Shown here: positions 18,803 to 35,795 of the stretch, one piece after another
Numbering within the stretch: the first letter of the stretch is position 1
How the letters are laid out: each line of letters opens with the position of its first letter
NCBI GenBank assembly: GCA_016946835.1
Contig: JACVTC010000005.1
Span: 999,501 to 1,063,500, forward strand
Reading direction: 5' to 3'
Source: Neocallimastix lanati (nom. inval.)
Lineage: Eukaryota > Neocallimastigomycota > Neocallimastigomycetes > Neocallimastigales > Neocallimastigaceae
DNA: 64,000 nt
The notes under the pieces: model-generated
The model's database searches: none
What the model saw: the letters and a program-made list of their open reading frames with translations, nothing else
What the model was told of the DNA's origin: nothing
Program-made: the position numbers and the translations under genes

Positions 18803-21645
18803 ATGGAAGGACTTTCATTCCATTTTGGTACTGGTGATTCAAAAATTGATCCAAAACTTGATTCTTTATTTAAAAATAGTGTAAATTTTGATAAAATAAT
18901 AATTATTTTAATAATAAATATAATAGTAATAATAATAATAATAAAAAATTCATATTTTTAAATGAATAATTTTTAAAAATTTTAAATATATAAAAGTACA
19001 TAAAAAAATAAAAAAAAAAAAAAATTGTTATATATTATGATATTAAAAAGAATGGATAAAATATAATTATTAATAAAATATATAATATATTAATGTTCGG
19101 ATGTACAATTTTGAAATGCAAAAATTCATTTTTTTGGAAAAATATACATTTTTCTTAAAGGAATAATTCATAAATAGCTATTTCAATAATTCAAATTTTA
19201 TATTTATAATGGAATGTAACTTATACATATTGAGAATATACAATAATTATAAAATATATTATATTCTTTTATATTCAATAAAGATATATATATTTCATGT
19301 TATTAATAATAAATGATAAAAAAAAGTTCATTTTAAAATAATAAACTTTTAAAAAATCAATGAAATTTCGTAATATATAAATTTATAAAATAATTTTAAT
19401 TTATATAATATCAGAAATTTCAATTAAAAAATAATTTTTAAACAGTATATTTAAATGTATTTAAAATAGAAATATACATGTATATTTAAATATTATTTTA
19501 GATTTATTGAAATTTATTTATTGAAATTTAATAAATATTTTTATTTATTATTATTTTTTTTAATAAATTATTCTAATTTATAAAATTAATAAATATTAGG
19601 TACCAGCACCACCAAAAGTAGTTGAAGTACCAAAAAAAGAAGAAAAGAAAATAGAAAAGAAAATAGAAAAGAAAGAAACTAAAAAGGAAAGTAAAAAGAA
19701 TAAGAAAGAATCTAAAAAAACCGAGACTGAAGTTAAAACTGAAACTAAAACTAAAACAAATATTAAAAAAAGTAATAAAAAGAGAAAGAGAGAAGAAGAA
19801 GCTGAATCTAAGGATGCTGGTAAAACTGAAAATAAAGTGGAAGAAAAAAAAGAAGAAGAAGAAAAAGAAGAAGTAGAAGAGAAAAAAGAAAAAACTGAAA
19901 AGGAACTTATTGAAGAACAATACAGAAAACAATTTGTTCATGAAGCCTTAAAAACCGAAAAAGCTAAAAAGAAGAAGAAGGAAAAGAAAGAAAAGCAAGA
20001 TAAGGAAGATGAAGAAGATGAATTACCAAAGAAGAAAAAGAGAAAGGTTAAGGATGAACCAGAAAAATTAGAGAGAACTTTATTTGTTGGTAATCTTGAT
20101 AAGAATGTTACTGAAAAGGTAAAAAAATTAAAATAAAATAACAAATAAAAGAATAAAATAATATTTAAATACTTAAAAAAAATACTAATTTTATTTTTTA
20201 TATTTTATATATATATTTTTTTATTTTAAAAAAATATTTGAATATAAATTTATATATTGTATTATTCTATAATTATATATTTAAACCATATACTAAAAAC
20301 AAATATATATATATATTTATGGTTTTATTTAATTTTATTTTAAATATATAACATAAATCATTATGATTTATAAATATTAATATATATATAACTGAAATTT
20401 AATATTAATGTAAATACAATATTTAACAAAATTTATTTCGAACGTTATTGGTAATATAATATAAAAATAATAAATTGTGTTTGATAATTATCTATATATA
20501 CAAATTATTGCTACAATCTATATATATATATATCTTATTTTAGGCTAATCTTAAAAAATTGAAACAATTATTTAAAAAATATGGTACTATCGAAAGTATT
20601 CGTTTTCGTTCAGTTGTATGTATTTAAATTAAAATTTTTAAAAAATAAATTTATCATATCATTATATGAAATTTGATATTTATATAATATAAGGATATAA
20701 TTATTAATTTTAATTATTTTAACATTAATTTTGTATTAAAATTTAAATATAAATATAAAATTTTATATTTATTTTATATTATTGTTATTATTACTATTAT
20801 TATTATTATTATTATTATTTTTTTTTTAAAATTACATAATTGTCAAATTAAATTTATTAACGAACAACGAACAATGAACAATTAATATGATGTATATAAT
20901 ACATATGTAAATAATATTTATATATAAAAAGGCCTTCAGTAGAAATTTACCAAAAAAAATTGCATTTATTACTAAAGAGTTCCATCCTGAAAGAGATTGC
21001 TTAAATGCTTATATTGTTTTTGAAAATAAAGAATCAGCGGAAAAAGCATTGGAATTAAATGGTTCACTTTTTAATGATAAACATATGAGAGTAGATCTTG
21101 AAGGAAAAGATAAGGTATTGAAAAGCAATAAATAATAAAGAAAAAAACAAAACAAAACAAATTAGATTAAAATTAGTTATTATAATTCAATGATGTTAAA
21201 TCAATAATAATAAAAAAATAATATATATATTATTATTATTACTTCTTTTTATATTATGTATTATGTTATAATATTATAACAAGAATTAATTGATATATAT
21301 TTATTTAAATTCAATATTATATATATTATATATGTCTTATATATTTCTAGAAACTTGATGAAAAGAAATCTGTATTTGTCGGTAATTTAGCTTTTGATGA
21401 ACAAGAAGAAACTCTCTGGAAAGCTTTCAGTGATTGTGGTGAAGTTGTTAATGTTAGAATTGTTCGTGATGCTAAAACAAATTTAGGAAAAGGTTTTGGT
21501 TACGGTAAATATTTATATATAGATTTAATAAATTAAAAATTTAAATATATATTATATATTATTATTGTTATTTTTTTTTTTTTTTTTTTTTTATTTTCAA
21601 AAAATTAAATCAATATGTTAATATATATTTTATTATTTTTATTTT

Positions 21646-21680
<35 letters not shown>

Positions 21681-22136
21681 TTTGATATTAAAATAGTTAC
21701 TTTTAAAGAAAGATCTTCAGTGTCATTAGCCTTAGAATTAAATGATACTACTGTGGGTAAAAGAGCAATTCGTGTTTTTAGATGCAAGAATTTGAAGAAG
21801 GAAGATGGAAATATGATGGTAAAATAAAATAAAAAAAAAAAAAAAAAAAAAAAAGAAATTAATTTTAATCATATATAATAATATTTAATAAATAATTGAT
21901 AAAGAAATTTTTTTTTTTTTGATTTATTTTATTAATATTTATTAATTTTTTTTTTATTCTTTTATACTATATATATATAATAGAAGGAAGGTGAACATGC
22001 TATTAAGAATAAAAAAATTGCTAAAATGATTAAGGGTCCAAGAACAAAGAAGCGTTGGACCAATTCTCAAAAGAAACAAAATGCAATTAAGAAACATAAA
22101 AAATTATTAAAGAAGGCAGCTAAACAAAACAAATAG
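18803..22136 (+). CDS. RBM34/Nop12-like nucleolar RNA-binding protein, two RRMs
   Basis: Seven exons join to 1281 nt (426 aa): 18803-18880, 19600-20118, 20544-20615, 20932-21114, 21351-21504, 21697-21818, 21984-22136. All introns are GT..AG and the frame is kept. The first intron is long (719 nt). The N-terminal half (exon 2) is a highly charged Lys/Glu-rich, probably disordered region. RRM1 (about 185-281) starts RTLFVGNLDKNVTEK and contains IESIRFRS and NAYIVFE. RRM2 (about 290-366) has SVFVGNLAFDE (RNP2) and GKGFGYVTF (RNP1). The spacing of the two RRMs and the RFRS and VRIVRD motifs match RBM34/yeast Nop12. The C-terminus is a Lys-rich tail with GPRTKKRW. In yeast, Nop12 acts in the nucleolus in pre-25S rRNA maturation; the same role is inferred here. 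Confidence 0.92.
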
Positions 22137-22440
22137 ATTTAATATGTTTTATTTATTAATGTTATTTTAATTTATTCTTTTACTTCAAAAAACAAAATAG
22201 AATTTATAAATTAAAAAATTATTATTATTTTTTATTTTTTTATTTATTTATTTTTATTTTTTAATTTTTTTATATTATTGAAAATAAGAAGAAAAAAAAA
22301 ATTTAAAAAAAGTATAATATTATTTTAAAATAATTTTTTTTAATGCTAATTTACATTTAATTTTTATATGATGATGAATGATTAATCAAATTTTTATTTT
22401 TATTATTATTATTTATTTTATTTTACACAAGATTTTCAAT

Positions 22441-22487
<47 letters not shown>

Positions 22488-22908
22488 TAAAAGTAAAAAT
22501 TATATATATATAAAATAAATCAATAAGTAAATATTATTTTTATATTTATTATTATTATTATTATTATTATTTTTATATGTTTTCTTTTTATTAATATTAA
22601 TAAATTATAAACTCTATTTGCTATTATTCGTTTAATAGAATGTTAGAATATTTAATTAATTTTTTTTATAGGTTTATAGAACTTTTTTTTATGATATATA
22701 TTAATTACAAAATTACAATAGTAAATTAATAAATAAAAATAAAAAATTAATAAAATTATATTTAAATTTAATATTAAATATTTTTATTGATGAATATGAA
22801 TACATATTATTAATAATATATATATATTTAAAAGATATATATATATATATAAATAGAAGAATTAAGAAAAAAAAAATAATTAGAGTTTTATATATTATAT
22901 TTAATTTT
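22137..22908. other. convergent intergenic region between the RBM34/Nop12 and Ulp1 genes
   Basis: About 770 nt of A/T-rich DNA between two convergent genes, with a 40-nt poly(T) at 22442-22481 and ATT runs. It must hold the 3' ends of both transcripts. No gene is seen. Confidence 0.6.
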
Positions 22909-26721
<3,813 letters not shown>

Positions 26722-26756
<35 letters not shown>

Positions 26757-27179
26757 AATTTTTTCACTATAGCAATTTTAACATGAAAATATATAAAAAA
26801 AATATTTTTTAAATGATTTGTTATAAATGATTTTCTATATATTATTTTTAATAATTTAATTTAATTTGATATATAAGTATTTATTATTAAATGAAATAAT
26901 TTTTAAGTAATAAATAATATATACAATTAAAACAATTATTTTAAACTTTTTTTATTTTATATTTTTTTATTTTTATTTTTTTTAAAAATGTTAGACATAA
27001 AAATTATTGAATGATTAATCATTGTAAAATATTAAAGATTAATATTCTATTCAATAAGAATTTATAATACATTCATTAATATAACTATCATCACATGATA
27101 TTATATTTTAATGTTAAAATTACATTTAAGTATAATTAAATAAAATACATATAAATAATAAAAATAGAATATAAAAATA

Positions 27180-27212
<33 letters not shown>

Positions 27213-27477
27213 AATTTAGTAGTATTTTTCTATTATATTAGTTAAAAAAATAAATATATATGTTATTATATTTGAAGAAATAAAAAGAAATCCTATTAAT
27301 AATTAAAAAATACTAAATTCAATTACTTTACTAAACCTTTCCTCAGACCAAGAGGAAAATGAATCAACTGAATTTTATTATTCTATTAAAAATTTTTATT
27401 CTCAAAATACATATTTGTAAAAATGGTTAAAAAAACAAGCATATATTGTCCAAATATATATTTATTATAGAGATTTA
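26722..27477. other. Ulp1 upstream region, no gene
   Basis: A/T-rich upstream region of the minus-strand protease gene, with a T run right before its ATG. Near 27330-27470 the sequence becomes more complex and may be the eroded upstream part of the plus-strand LINE fragment that follows. Confidence 0.5.
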
Positions 27478-27600
27478 ATATTCCATCTTGACATATGCCT
27501 TTACCAAAATCAGATTATTATATACATCTTGGAATACTATTCAATGAATCATATAAATTAGAACCCATAATTTCTGTGATGAATAAGAATTATTATTGTT
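27478..27600 (+). mobile_element. short LINE reverse-transcriptase fragment
   Basis: The plus-strand frame reads LPKSDYYIHLGILFNES..LEPII, which parallels LPKTNYYTYLGVPFS of lineage D and KLPKTDNYTYLGIPFDES of lineage B. It covers only the segment just after the RT palm. No tail or target duplication was found. Confidence 0.6.
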
Positions 27601-27838
27601 ATTATTTTTTTATTTTTATTTTTATTTTTTTTTTAAATAAGAAAATATATTATGTTGCTAATTCCTTTTTTAACCTCTTAACCACAAAACCAACAAAAAA
27701 TGTTCCTCCGTATAATAATAAAAACCATAAGTATATATAATTAAAATAATATGCAACATATAAATTGATATATATAATATGTTAAAACTATTACCATTTA
27801 TAATATATATATTTTATAATATATATGTTTATATTATA

Positions 27839-27851
<13 letters not shown>

Positions 27852-27872
<21 letters not shown>

Positions 27873-28325
27873 GAATAAGAATAAAATTCAGTTTTTAATA
27901 ATACTTATTAAAAAAATACAGGAAATTCTTTACATTATTATTAAAAAACTATGCTATGAGTTTTAAGGATGAAATGAGCTCTAATTCTTCTCATTCATTT
28001 ATCGATGATAACTCCATGTAGATAATTAAAATCATTCCAATCTGTATTAGAGTTTTTTCTTTTCTATATCGTTTCGAAGTCGACATTCATGACAATTGTG
28101 GGTCTAATGGTATACAAAGTAATCATAATGTAAAAACTAGTAATCATAACAGGTATAACATTAGTAAGGAATTTTGCAAGTCCCATAAAATATATGAAAT
28201 CGGGAAAGAAGATTCTCACGAAGGTGATTGAAAGATATTATTAAAAAAAATCCTTCTTTCCTCTGAACAGATCTTTAAGATTTCATATACTGTATTTTCA
28301 CCAAGAAGGGTCCTAGTCCTTATTA
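27852..28325 (-). mobile_element. old B-like LINE 3' fragment
   Basis: On the minus strand a T run (27850-27872) is followed by eroded C-terminal LINE sequence: a GVIID-E-LE segment near 28000, a cryptic KSVD-like region near 28075, and an FLLGENTVYEILKDLF segment near 28255-28310 that resembles the plus-strand remnant at 16.9 kb. The frame is broken in many places. It is the same old lineage as the 16.4-17.3 kb remnant, in the opposite orientation. Confidence 0.6.
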
Positions 28326-28634
28326 GTTTGCGCTTATACTTTGGGAATAGTTACCCTTGTCAAGTATAAGCCCAAGTCATAATTTCTGTAAAGAGAGCCA
28401 CAGATTGCACCAAGAATGGCGTTTTAGAATAATTACCAGAAATAATTTGGTTCTTAAACAAAACATCCCATTTATAATTTAAATCGATAATGTCTGCATC
28501 TCTTCCACCAAGAAGGAAGTTATATAATCGGTACCATGTCGCATATATATTTACACACTCATTATTCAGAAAATATCTTAAATTAACACAATTTTCAACA
28601 ATTGAACTATTCACTACATTATTAGTAGTAATAG

Positions 28635-28637
<3 letters not shown>
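28326..28637 (-). mobile_element. lineage D LINE C-terminal fragment
   Basis: The minus-strand frame 28614-28360 reads NNECVNIYATWYRLYNFLLGG, NYSKTPFLVQSVALFTEI and so on. It closely matches the C-terminal ORF of the D element at 59.25-59.66 kb. It joins the B-like fragment at about 28325 without a poly(T) and is cut on the other side by the A/C element that starts at 28638. Confidence 0.75.
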
Positions 28638-28677
<40 letters not shown>

Positions 28678-30903
28678 CTCTGAAGAGAATACATTTCCAA
28701 AAATTTATTTTTTATTATAAAAAATACATGTAAGTAAAAAGTATATTTGAAATTAAAAATAAAAACACTTAAAAAATACTATGTATTTCGGCAAATTGAA
28801 ATAATAGCTCAAACGAATTACTTATGATAGGTATTGGGCTAGTTAAGAATTCCGCCAAGCCCACAATTTTTGGAACAAGTGACTCAGATGAACCTTTGAA
28901 AGGTAGTTCATTTAATTGTCTCTGTTCTCTTCTTTCGAAATGTAACTCATTTAAAGTTAAAGTTATATTAAAAAGGAAAAAGGAAAATCTAGAATCAATA
29001 TACACATTATTTTCAATACTATTACTAACATTACTAAAAATACTATTACTAATATTACTATAACTATTATTACTATTACTATTATCATTATTACTATTAA
29101 CTATATCATTTGTTAGGTTGCCACGGTAAAAAGCATTATATAAAAATAAAATTTTATCATTAACTATACTACGAATATGATTGAAAAAAGGACAATCAAT
29201 TAACCAATGACTTATCCATTGTTTATTACTTTTACAGCAGGGACAAAAATTAGGACACATTTGATCTACTATTTTTGCAGCTTTAGCAATTCTAGCATCT
29301 AATCTATATCCGCTTCGTGCTCTTAATAGCCAATAGAAACCATATGAAAGATCAGGATATTCATAACAAAGTTTAATAAATTTTGATGTTTCTTCGAATT
29401 TGTTTTTGTCATAGAACTCAGCTTTTATAGAATTGATTTTCATATCTCTTTTCCAATAAAAATCCTTGATTTTATTATCGTTATTACCTCTTTTCTCTAG
29501 TTTACGTTTAAGAGTTCTACTTTCTTTTGTCCATGTATATTTTCTAGATTTTGGAATATTATTAACTAAATAGGAAATAATACAATTTGAATCTTTCCAT
29601 TTATCAAAACATTTGACTTGAGACAAAGCACACTTAGCTGACAATGGAGGAATATGTAAATTTTTTGAAATAGAATATACATTAATAAATGATTTGGCTT
29701 TTTGTATACCTGCAATCCATCTTAATCCTTTATTAATTAATTTCTGAGTATTATTTGTTCTAGCTTTATTTGAACCAAGTAAAGGTGCAAAGTAAGAGAC
29801 TTTACTAAGTACATAAGAGTTAATTATAATCTTCTTAAATGGAATAGGAATTTTGGAGTTTGAAAGAAATTTACTAACAGAAAAGAGAGCTTTAGTAACT
29901 TTAGAGTTAAGTAATTTAATAATAGGGTTCAATGATAAGCTTATATCAAATGGTATACCTAAATAGGTATAACATTTAGTTATTGGGAACATTTAGTTAT
30001 TGGGATTGGTTGACCAGCAAGATAAAAAGTAGGATCTCTTTTATTTTGAAAAAGAGGTGTGTCTGGTCGAATCACCATCGTTGCACTTGTTAATTCCAAA
30101 ATTCATCATATTAAATTTAGCCCATTCATTTACCTTCTTAAGCATTTTTTTTAACTTAGTTCTTGACGGTGCGCATAGAACAATATCATCTGCAAAGAGT
30201 CCACCACAACATCTAGATTCGCCTAAAGGAATTCCAAGTTCTGAAACATCATTAAAAATGTCATTAATAAAAAGATTGAAAAGAATTGGTGATAGTGGAC
30301 AACCTTGTCTAACTCCTTTCATAATATTAAAAGATTCCGAATATTGATCATCAATATTAACACTGGCTTTGGAAGTCAAATATAGATTTTTTTATAAATT
30401 AATAACATTTACCTCTAATACCTAAAGCATCTAATTTATATAAAATATTACCTATTGGAACAGAATCATATGCCTTTTTTAAATCTAGAAAAGCAAGGTA
30501 AGTTTCTTTATTATCATTTTTACGCCTTTGACAAATTTCTCGAATTGAAATAAATAAACTAACACATTCTTCTTTTGTACGAAATCCAAATTGCTCTGGC
30601 CTAATAAAATTATTTTTAAGTCCATATTCTGAAATTCTTTTGGAGACTATTTTCGAAATGAGTTTAATACCATTGTTAATCAGAGAGATACCTCGATAAT
30701 TGTCACAATCAGATAGATCATCTCCTTTTTTAGAATAGATATAATACTTGCTTCATTCCAAGAGCTAGGAAATTCTCCATTCCAAATTCTTGAGTGTATC
30801 TTCTGTAAACAATTTAAACCAGAAGAAGAATTATTAACTGAATTTTCGTCATCCGGAGGAAGTAAAGCTTTATAAAATTCAATAGGAATTCCATCCGGGC
30901 CTG

Positions 30904-30905
<2 letters not shown>
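28638..30905 (-). mobile_element. mosaic LINE: lineage C body with lineage A 3' end
   Basis: The poly(A) tail is the T run 28638-28674. The 3' UTR and last about 70 codons (to roughly 28970) are lineage A: TLNELHF, VPKIVGLAEFLT and the AGAGAATACA 3' tip. From there to 30905 the protein (frame 29992-28769 and onward) is nearly identical to the lineage C copy at 36.0-37.7 kb, including the zinc knuckle CPNFCPCC..HWLIDC and RT motif B RGVRQGCPLSPILF. The RT frame is broken by a 17-bp tandem duplication near 29970-30005. RT sequence continues through DLKKAYDSVP and PEQFGFR to PGPDGIPIEF-like near 30890, where the lineage B element begins. 5' truncated or interrupted; not intact. Confidence 0.85.
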
Positions 30906-30940
<35 letters not shown>

Positions 30941-33900
30941 CTTAGAGAAAACTTTATTTAATTTATAATAATAATAAAATTACATGAAATTAAATGAAAA
31001 AATAACAAATAAAATACATGAAATAAAATATTATATATTATAAAATTATAAAAGTGCGTTAGAAGCAATAGCCTCTAACTTTTCCCATTCCTCGATAATA
31101 ACACCACGTCCATTATTGTGAGTAATAATTTCAGTATTAGTGTTATCAATCGAATCTGTATCTGGAGGTGAAAATCCATGCCTTATCATTTCGACGTCGA
31201 CGCTCTTGGTAACGGTAGATTCAACGGAATACCATTTCATCATCAAACTAAAAGATCGACAAATTAATGGTATTACGTTTGTTAGAAACTCCGCAATCCC
31301 CACAAAATACGGAACAGTTGACGAAGTTGAACTTTGTTTAAAAATATTGTCAACTAATTGTCTTTGTTCCCCATCATTAACTTTAATTTTTGAATATATT
31401 GAACGCCCACCAAGAAGAGCACTCAATATATAATAATAAATATTATTATCATAATCTTTTTCTGAATCTAAAGAAACATCCAAGGATTTTTGTTCAATTA
31501 TCAATGCAAAATTCAAAAAGAGATCATCTAGAAAAGGTAAAGATTTATTTCTGTAATTTTCTAATTCTTTACAGGCAAAGATCCAGTGAGAAAAGCTAGG
31601 TACACTAACACCACAACAAGGGCAACATTTAGGGCAATCTTCTGAGACGATTTTTCTTTTAATGGACATACTAATGTCGAATTTAAAACCACACCTAATA
31701 CGAGAAATCCAAAAGAATCCCAACTGATACTTAGGATATTGAAATGTTAAGTTTCTGATTTCTGAAATAAATCCAAAATCATTCTCCTTGTAAATAATTG
31801 CTTTTTTAGCTTTTGAGGGTTTGAAGACATCTCTTTCCCAATAAAACTTTTTTATTTCACTTGTTTTCTTACCATTTAATTTCTTATCTAAAGTCCTTGA
31901 TTCTTTAGTCCATGAATAATGTGACATAGTAGGAATATTATTAGTGAGATGATTAATAATACATGATGAGTTTTTCCATTTTCTAAAGCAACGTAATTGA
32001 GATATAGCACAGACAGCTGAAAGAGGAGGTATTCTCAATTCACGAGTAATATTATAGAGACTAACAGAAGAATTGCGAGATTTAAATCCTAACTCCAATA
32101 AAGTCCTCTATTAATAATTTTTTGAGCTTTAGAACATCTGCTCTTATTTGAACCAAAGAGAGGAGCATAATATATAACAAGACTAAGAATAAACGAAATT
32201 AAAACATATTTCTTCAATGGGAGAGGAACAGATTTATTAATAAGAAATCGATAGTACAAATTTAACTTAACATTTAAATTATTGTTTAATTTGGATTGTA
32301 TAGGTTTCAGTGATAAAGATTCATCAAAAGGAATACCAAGATAGGTATAGTTGTCAGTTTTAGGTAATTTTTTACTACCAATAAAGAAAGATGGATCTTC
32401 ATAATTTATCGGTTTAACAAAGTTAATCGGTTTTACAACAAGAGTAGCACACTTATTAATTCCAAAAGTCATTTCATTTTTAATAGCCCATTCATGAACT
32501 TTATTCAAAATTTTCTTAAGAGCTTGTTTAGATGGAGGAACTAAAACAATATCATCCGCAAAAAGTCCACCACAACAATATTGAGAATCTAAATATACAC
32601 CATACTTATCACAATTATCCAGTATATCATTAATGAACAAATTGAATAAAATAGGAGATAGAGGGCATCCTTGTCTAACACCACGATTAATCGAAAATTC
32701 TTCTGAGAGATTACCATTAAAAAAAGCACGAGCTTTAGAGGATAGATAAAGATTCTTTAAAAACAGATGACATTTATCTCTAATTCCTAAGTTATATAAT
32801 TTGGTCAAAATATTAAAGAAAGGTACTGAATCATAGGCTTTTTTAAGATCGAGAAAAGCAAGATAAGTAAAATTTCCTTTAAATTTTCTTCTTTGACATA
32901 TCTCTCTAATTGAAATATACAAACTTATGCATTCTTCTTTATTTCTAAATCCAAATTGTTCAGGTCTAACAAATTTATGTTCAAGGGCATATTTAGCAAT
33001 TCTATTAGTAACAATCTTTGAAATAATTTTTAAGCCAACATTAATAAGAGAAATACCACGATAATTATTACAATCCGAAAGATCTCCTTTTTTTGGAATT
33101 GATATTATAGAAGCCGAATTCCACTCTTCAGGGAAATCACCATCCCAGATTTTGTTAAATAATGAAAGTAAACATTTAGCACACTTAGAGTAGTGATCAT
33201 CTGAAGAATCATCTTGATTATCGGATAAATCAGATTTACTAAAGAAGGCTTTAAAAAATTCAATCGGAATACCATCGGGTCCAGGAGCTTTATTATTTTT
33301 CATTTCAAGCACAGTGTTTTGAATTTCTTCCATAGTAATAGAATCATTAATATCTCAAGTAAGATTATTATTAGGATTAGTTCCAAATAAACTTACCCAG
33401 TATTCATTATCCAAACTGTGTTGAGTAACATCAGAAGCTAGTTCACTGTAATGTTCAGCAAATCGATTTAATTGATCCGAATGAGAAAATAAAAAGTTAC
33501 CCTGCTTGTCCTTTAAAACACTTGACGAAATATAATTAGAGTACATAGGGCGAGATAGCTTCTTTAATTTTAACCAAGCACTCCTAGCATTTTTATTACT
33601 AAAATCATTACATGCAGATTCTATTGACTGATGAAATTGTTTTGATTTAATAGAAAACTTAATTGACCTGACTTTACCACATATATTTTTATACTCACGA
33701 AGCAAATTTAAAAATTCATCAAGGTTTTCAAGATTAGAACCTAAAGAAAAATTTTTGATTTCATTAAATGCAACATGCTTTTCATGAGAAAGTTTCTTGA
33801 TATAATAAGGGCAGTGGAAAGCTGATCCTTTAAGATCACAAGGAACTCTAGCATGAACTTTATCACCAACTTTATTAGCTGTTTCTATAAATTTATTGAC

Positions 33901-35296
33901 CATTTCATTAGAATTTAATTCTTTATTATCATCAAATTCATTAAGAAGAATTGAGAAGTAGTTACTTGAGAATATTTCATTATGCTTTTCATTACACATG
34001 CGTTGGGACCACTTGAATCTTCATGTGAAATCGAGACCTGATAAGTATTTAGTGAACCACTGATAAGATGATTTATTAAGTAAACTATCTAATTGGGATT
34101 TAGACATATTAAAGTCACCTACAAGAATAGAAGGTGTATTAGTATGTTTCTTTATCCAATTAGAAATTTCTGAAAAGGCATTCTTTCTTTCTTCCTTATG
34201 AGTGACCGTAGGAACATAAATATTAGTGCATTTAATTCCCCAAAAAGAAGTAATGTTGACAGAAATGATATACTTATATTCAAAGGGATCAGGAGAAAAT
34301 GAACATGAACGATGTACACTTATACTAAGACCTCTCATACCGGGTATATTTGGATCAGCTTTACGTAAAATTGTATTATAGTGACAAAGAAATGGGTAAT
34401 TATTTGAATGTACATTAAGGTATTGGCTATTACCGACCTCTTGCAAGCAAATACAGATGGGTTTAAAAATTTCATTAAAGTATCTAATACCATCACGTTT
34501 TTCATCGTTCCATCCATTAATATTCCAACTGACACAAAGATTAAAGAACTGAGTAGACGGTGAATAAATATTACTATAAAGAAAATCTTTAGCCATTGAT
34601 TTAGTTTCAAAAGAAGAAAATTTGTTATTAAATTTCTTAACTTCACTGAAAGTTCTGATTTTGTCGGTTTGGATCCAATTAATTTTATTGATTGGAAGGC
34701 AATGGGTAAGAAGAAATAAAATATTTAGGTAATAAGTGGGTTTATCATAGTTTATCCTTAAAATGAAGTAATTTTCCATATTAGGTGTGTGTGTTTTTAT
34801 AATTCCATGAACTATTTCATTGCAATTGGAAATACGTTTACTAAGAAATTCCCAAAGTTTACTAACAGACCATGATTGAAGATCATGAATAAAGATAAGA
34901 ATGAAATCTTTATTCTGAATATCATATCTTCGAAGACCACGTCGCAAAACAGGTATAGTTGCTGAATTTGAAGAAGTATTATCCATATCAAGAAAGCCTA
35001 AAAAATAAAATAAAAGAAGAATAAAATAAAAATAATAAAAATAATAAAAAAAATAGATAAAAAATTTTTTTTTTTTTTTTTTTTTTATATATATATATAT
35101 ATATATAATAAAATAAATTAAAAAATAAAAGAGAAAGTAAATTCCCTTTAAATAGTAAAAAAAAAAAAAAATATTGGTGTTGAATATTTGAAAGCTTGAA
35201 ATATAAAATTGTTCTTGATGATTTAATAGATTTTAGATTTTGTAAATAATTGATTTTATCCTGTATAACTGATATAATATTTATAAATTTACTCAA
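30906..35296 (-). mobile_element. lineage B LINE, nearly full length but disabled
   Basis: The poly(A) tail is the T run 30906-30937; the 3' UTR runs to 31045. Coding blocks on the minus strand are 34986-34021 (N-terminal domain and most of an APE endonuclease, GDFNMS), 33999-33355 (linker), 33333-32089 (RT: PGPDGIPIEFF, DLKKAYDSVP, RGVRQGCPLSPILF, FADD) and 32098-31046 (zinc knuckle CPKCCPCCG..HWIFAC, VGIAEFLT, KSVDVEMIRHG). Against lineage A, three lesions are visible: an in-frame loss of about 60 codons at the endonuclease C-terminus (near 34020, ending in TGA), a Trp-to-TGA stop near 33352, and a one-base loss near 32094. The 5' boundary is uncertain and no target duplication was found. 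Confidence 0.88.
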
Positions 35297-35751
35297 GGGT
35301 TAGTAATTTATTGATACAAAATTACTTGTATATACTGTTAAAATGAATAATTGTTTCTTTTTATCTTTTGAATGATTGAAATTCTTTCAATTAATAAAGC
35401 GCTTTAAGATGTTAAAAATTTTCTGTTGAATAATCATAAATTAGCTAAAAGTATATTTAAAAAGAAAAAATATTAGTAGAGAAAGACTATAAAAAAGATT
35501 CCCATCCGTTAAATAATGTCTTAAACACAAGCTTTGGAGTGAATCAATCTCCTACATTTCCATTTTACAATAGCTACATGAAAGTATAAATAATACTATA
35601 GAAAAATACATATACAAAATAATGCTAAAGTAAAAAATACAATAGATTCATTACAATGATAATATGTAGAAACTACATGATATTATTAATTATACAACTC
35701 CAATGTTACTACATATCCAGTTTAAAACAATATAAAACATCAGGTTCACTT
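35297..35751. other. unassigned stretch between LINEs
   Basis: About 450 nt of higher complexity than the genomic background. It has no ORF or LINE motif that can be named. It could be lineage B 5' UTR or old host sequence. Its right end passes into the shared target sequence described at 37781-37830. Confidence 0.4.
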
Positions 35752-35764
35752 TCTACAGTCTTCC

Positions 35765-35765
<1 letters not shown>
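35752..35765. repeat. 14-bp target site duplication, left copy
   Basis: TCTACAGTCTTCCA here recurs at 37781-37794, flanking the lineage C insertion exactly: the poly(T) starts at 35766 and the 5' truncation falls at 37780. Confidence 0.9.

Positions 35766-35795
<30 letters not shown>

Noticed and set aside
19573-19941. Phe-rich minus-strand ORF of 122 codons
   Set aside because: Antisense shadow of the Lys/Glu-rich region of the RBM34/Nop12 gene.
33340-33360. In-frame TGA in the lineage B LINE as evidence for TGA=Trp
   Set aside because: The sister copy near 56655 has TGG at this place, all host genes use TGG for Trp, and the copy carries other lesions. It is simply a nonsense mutation.
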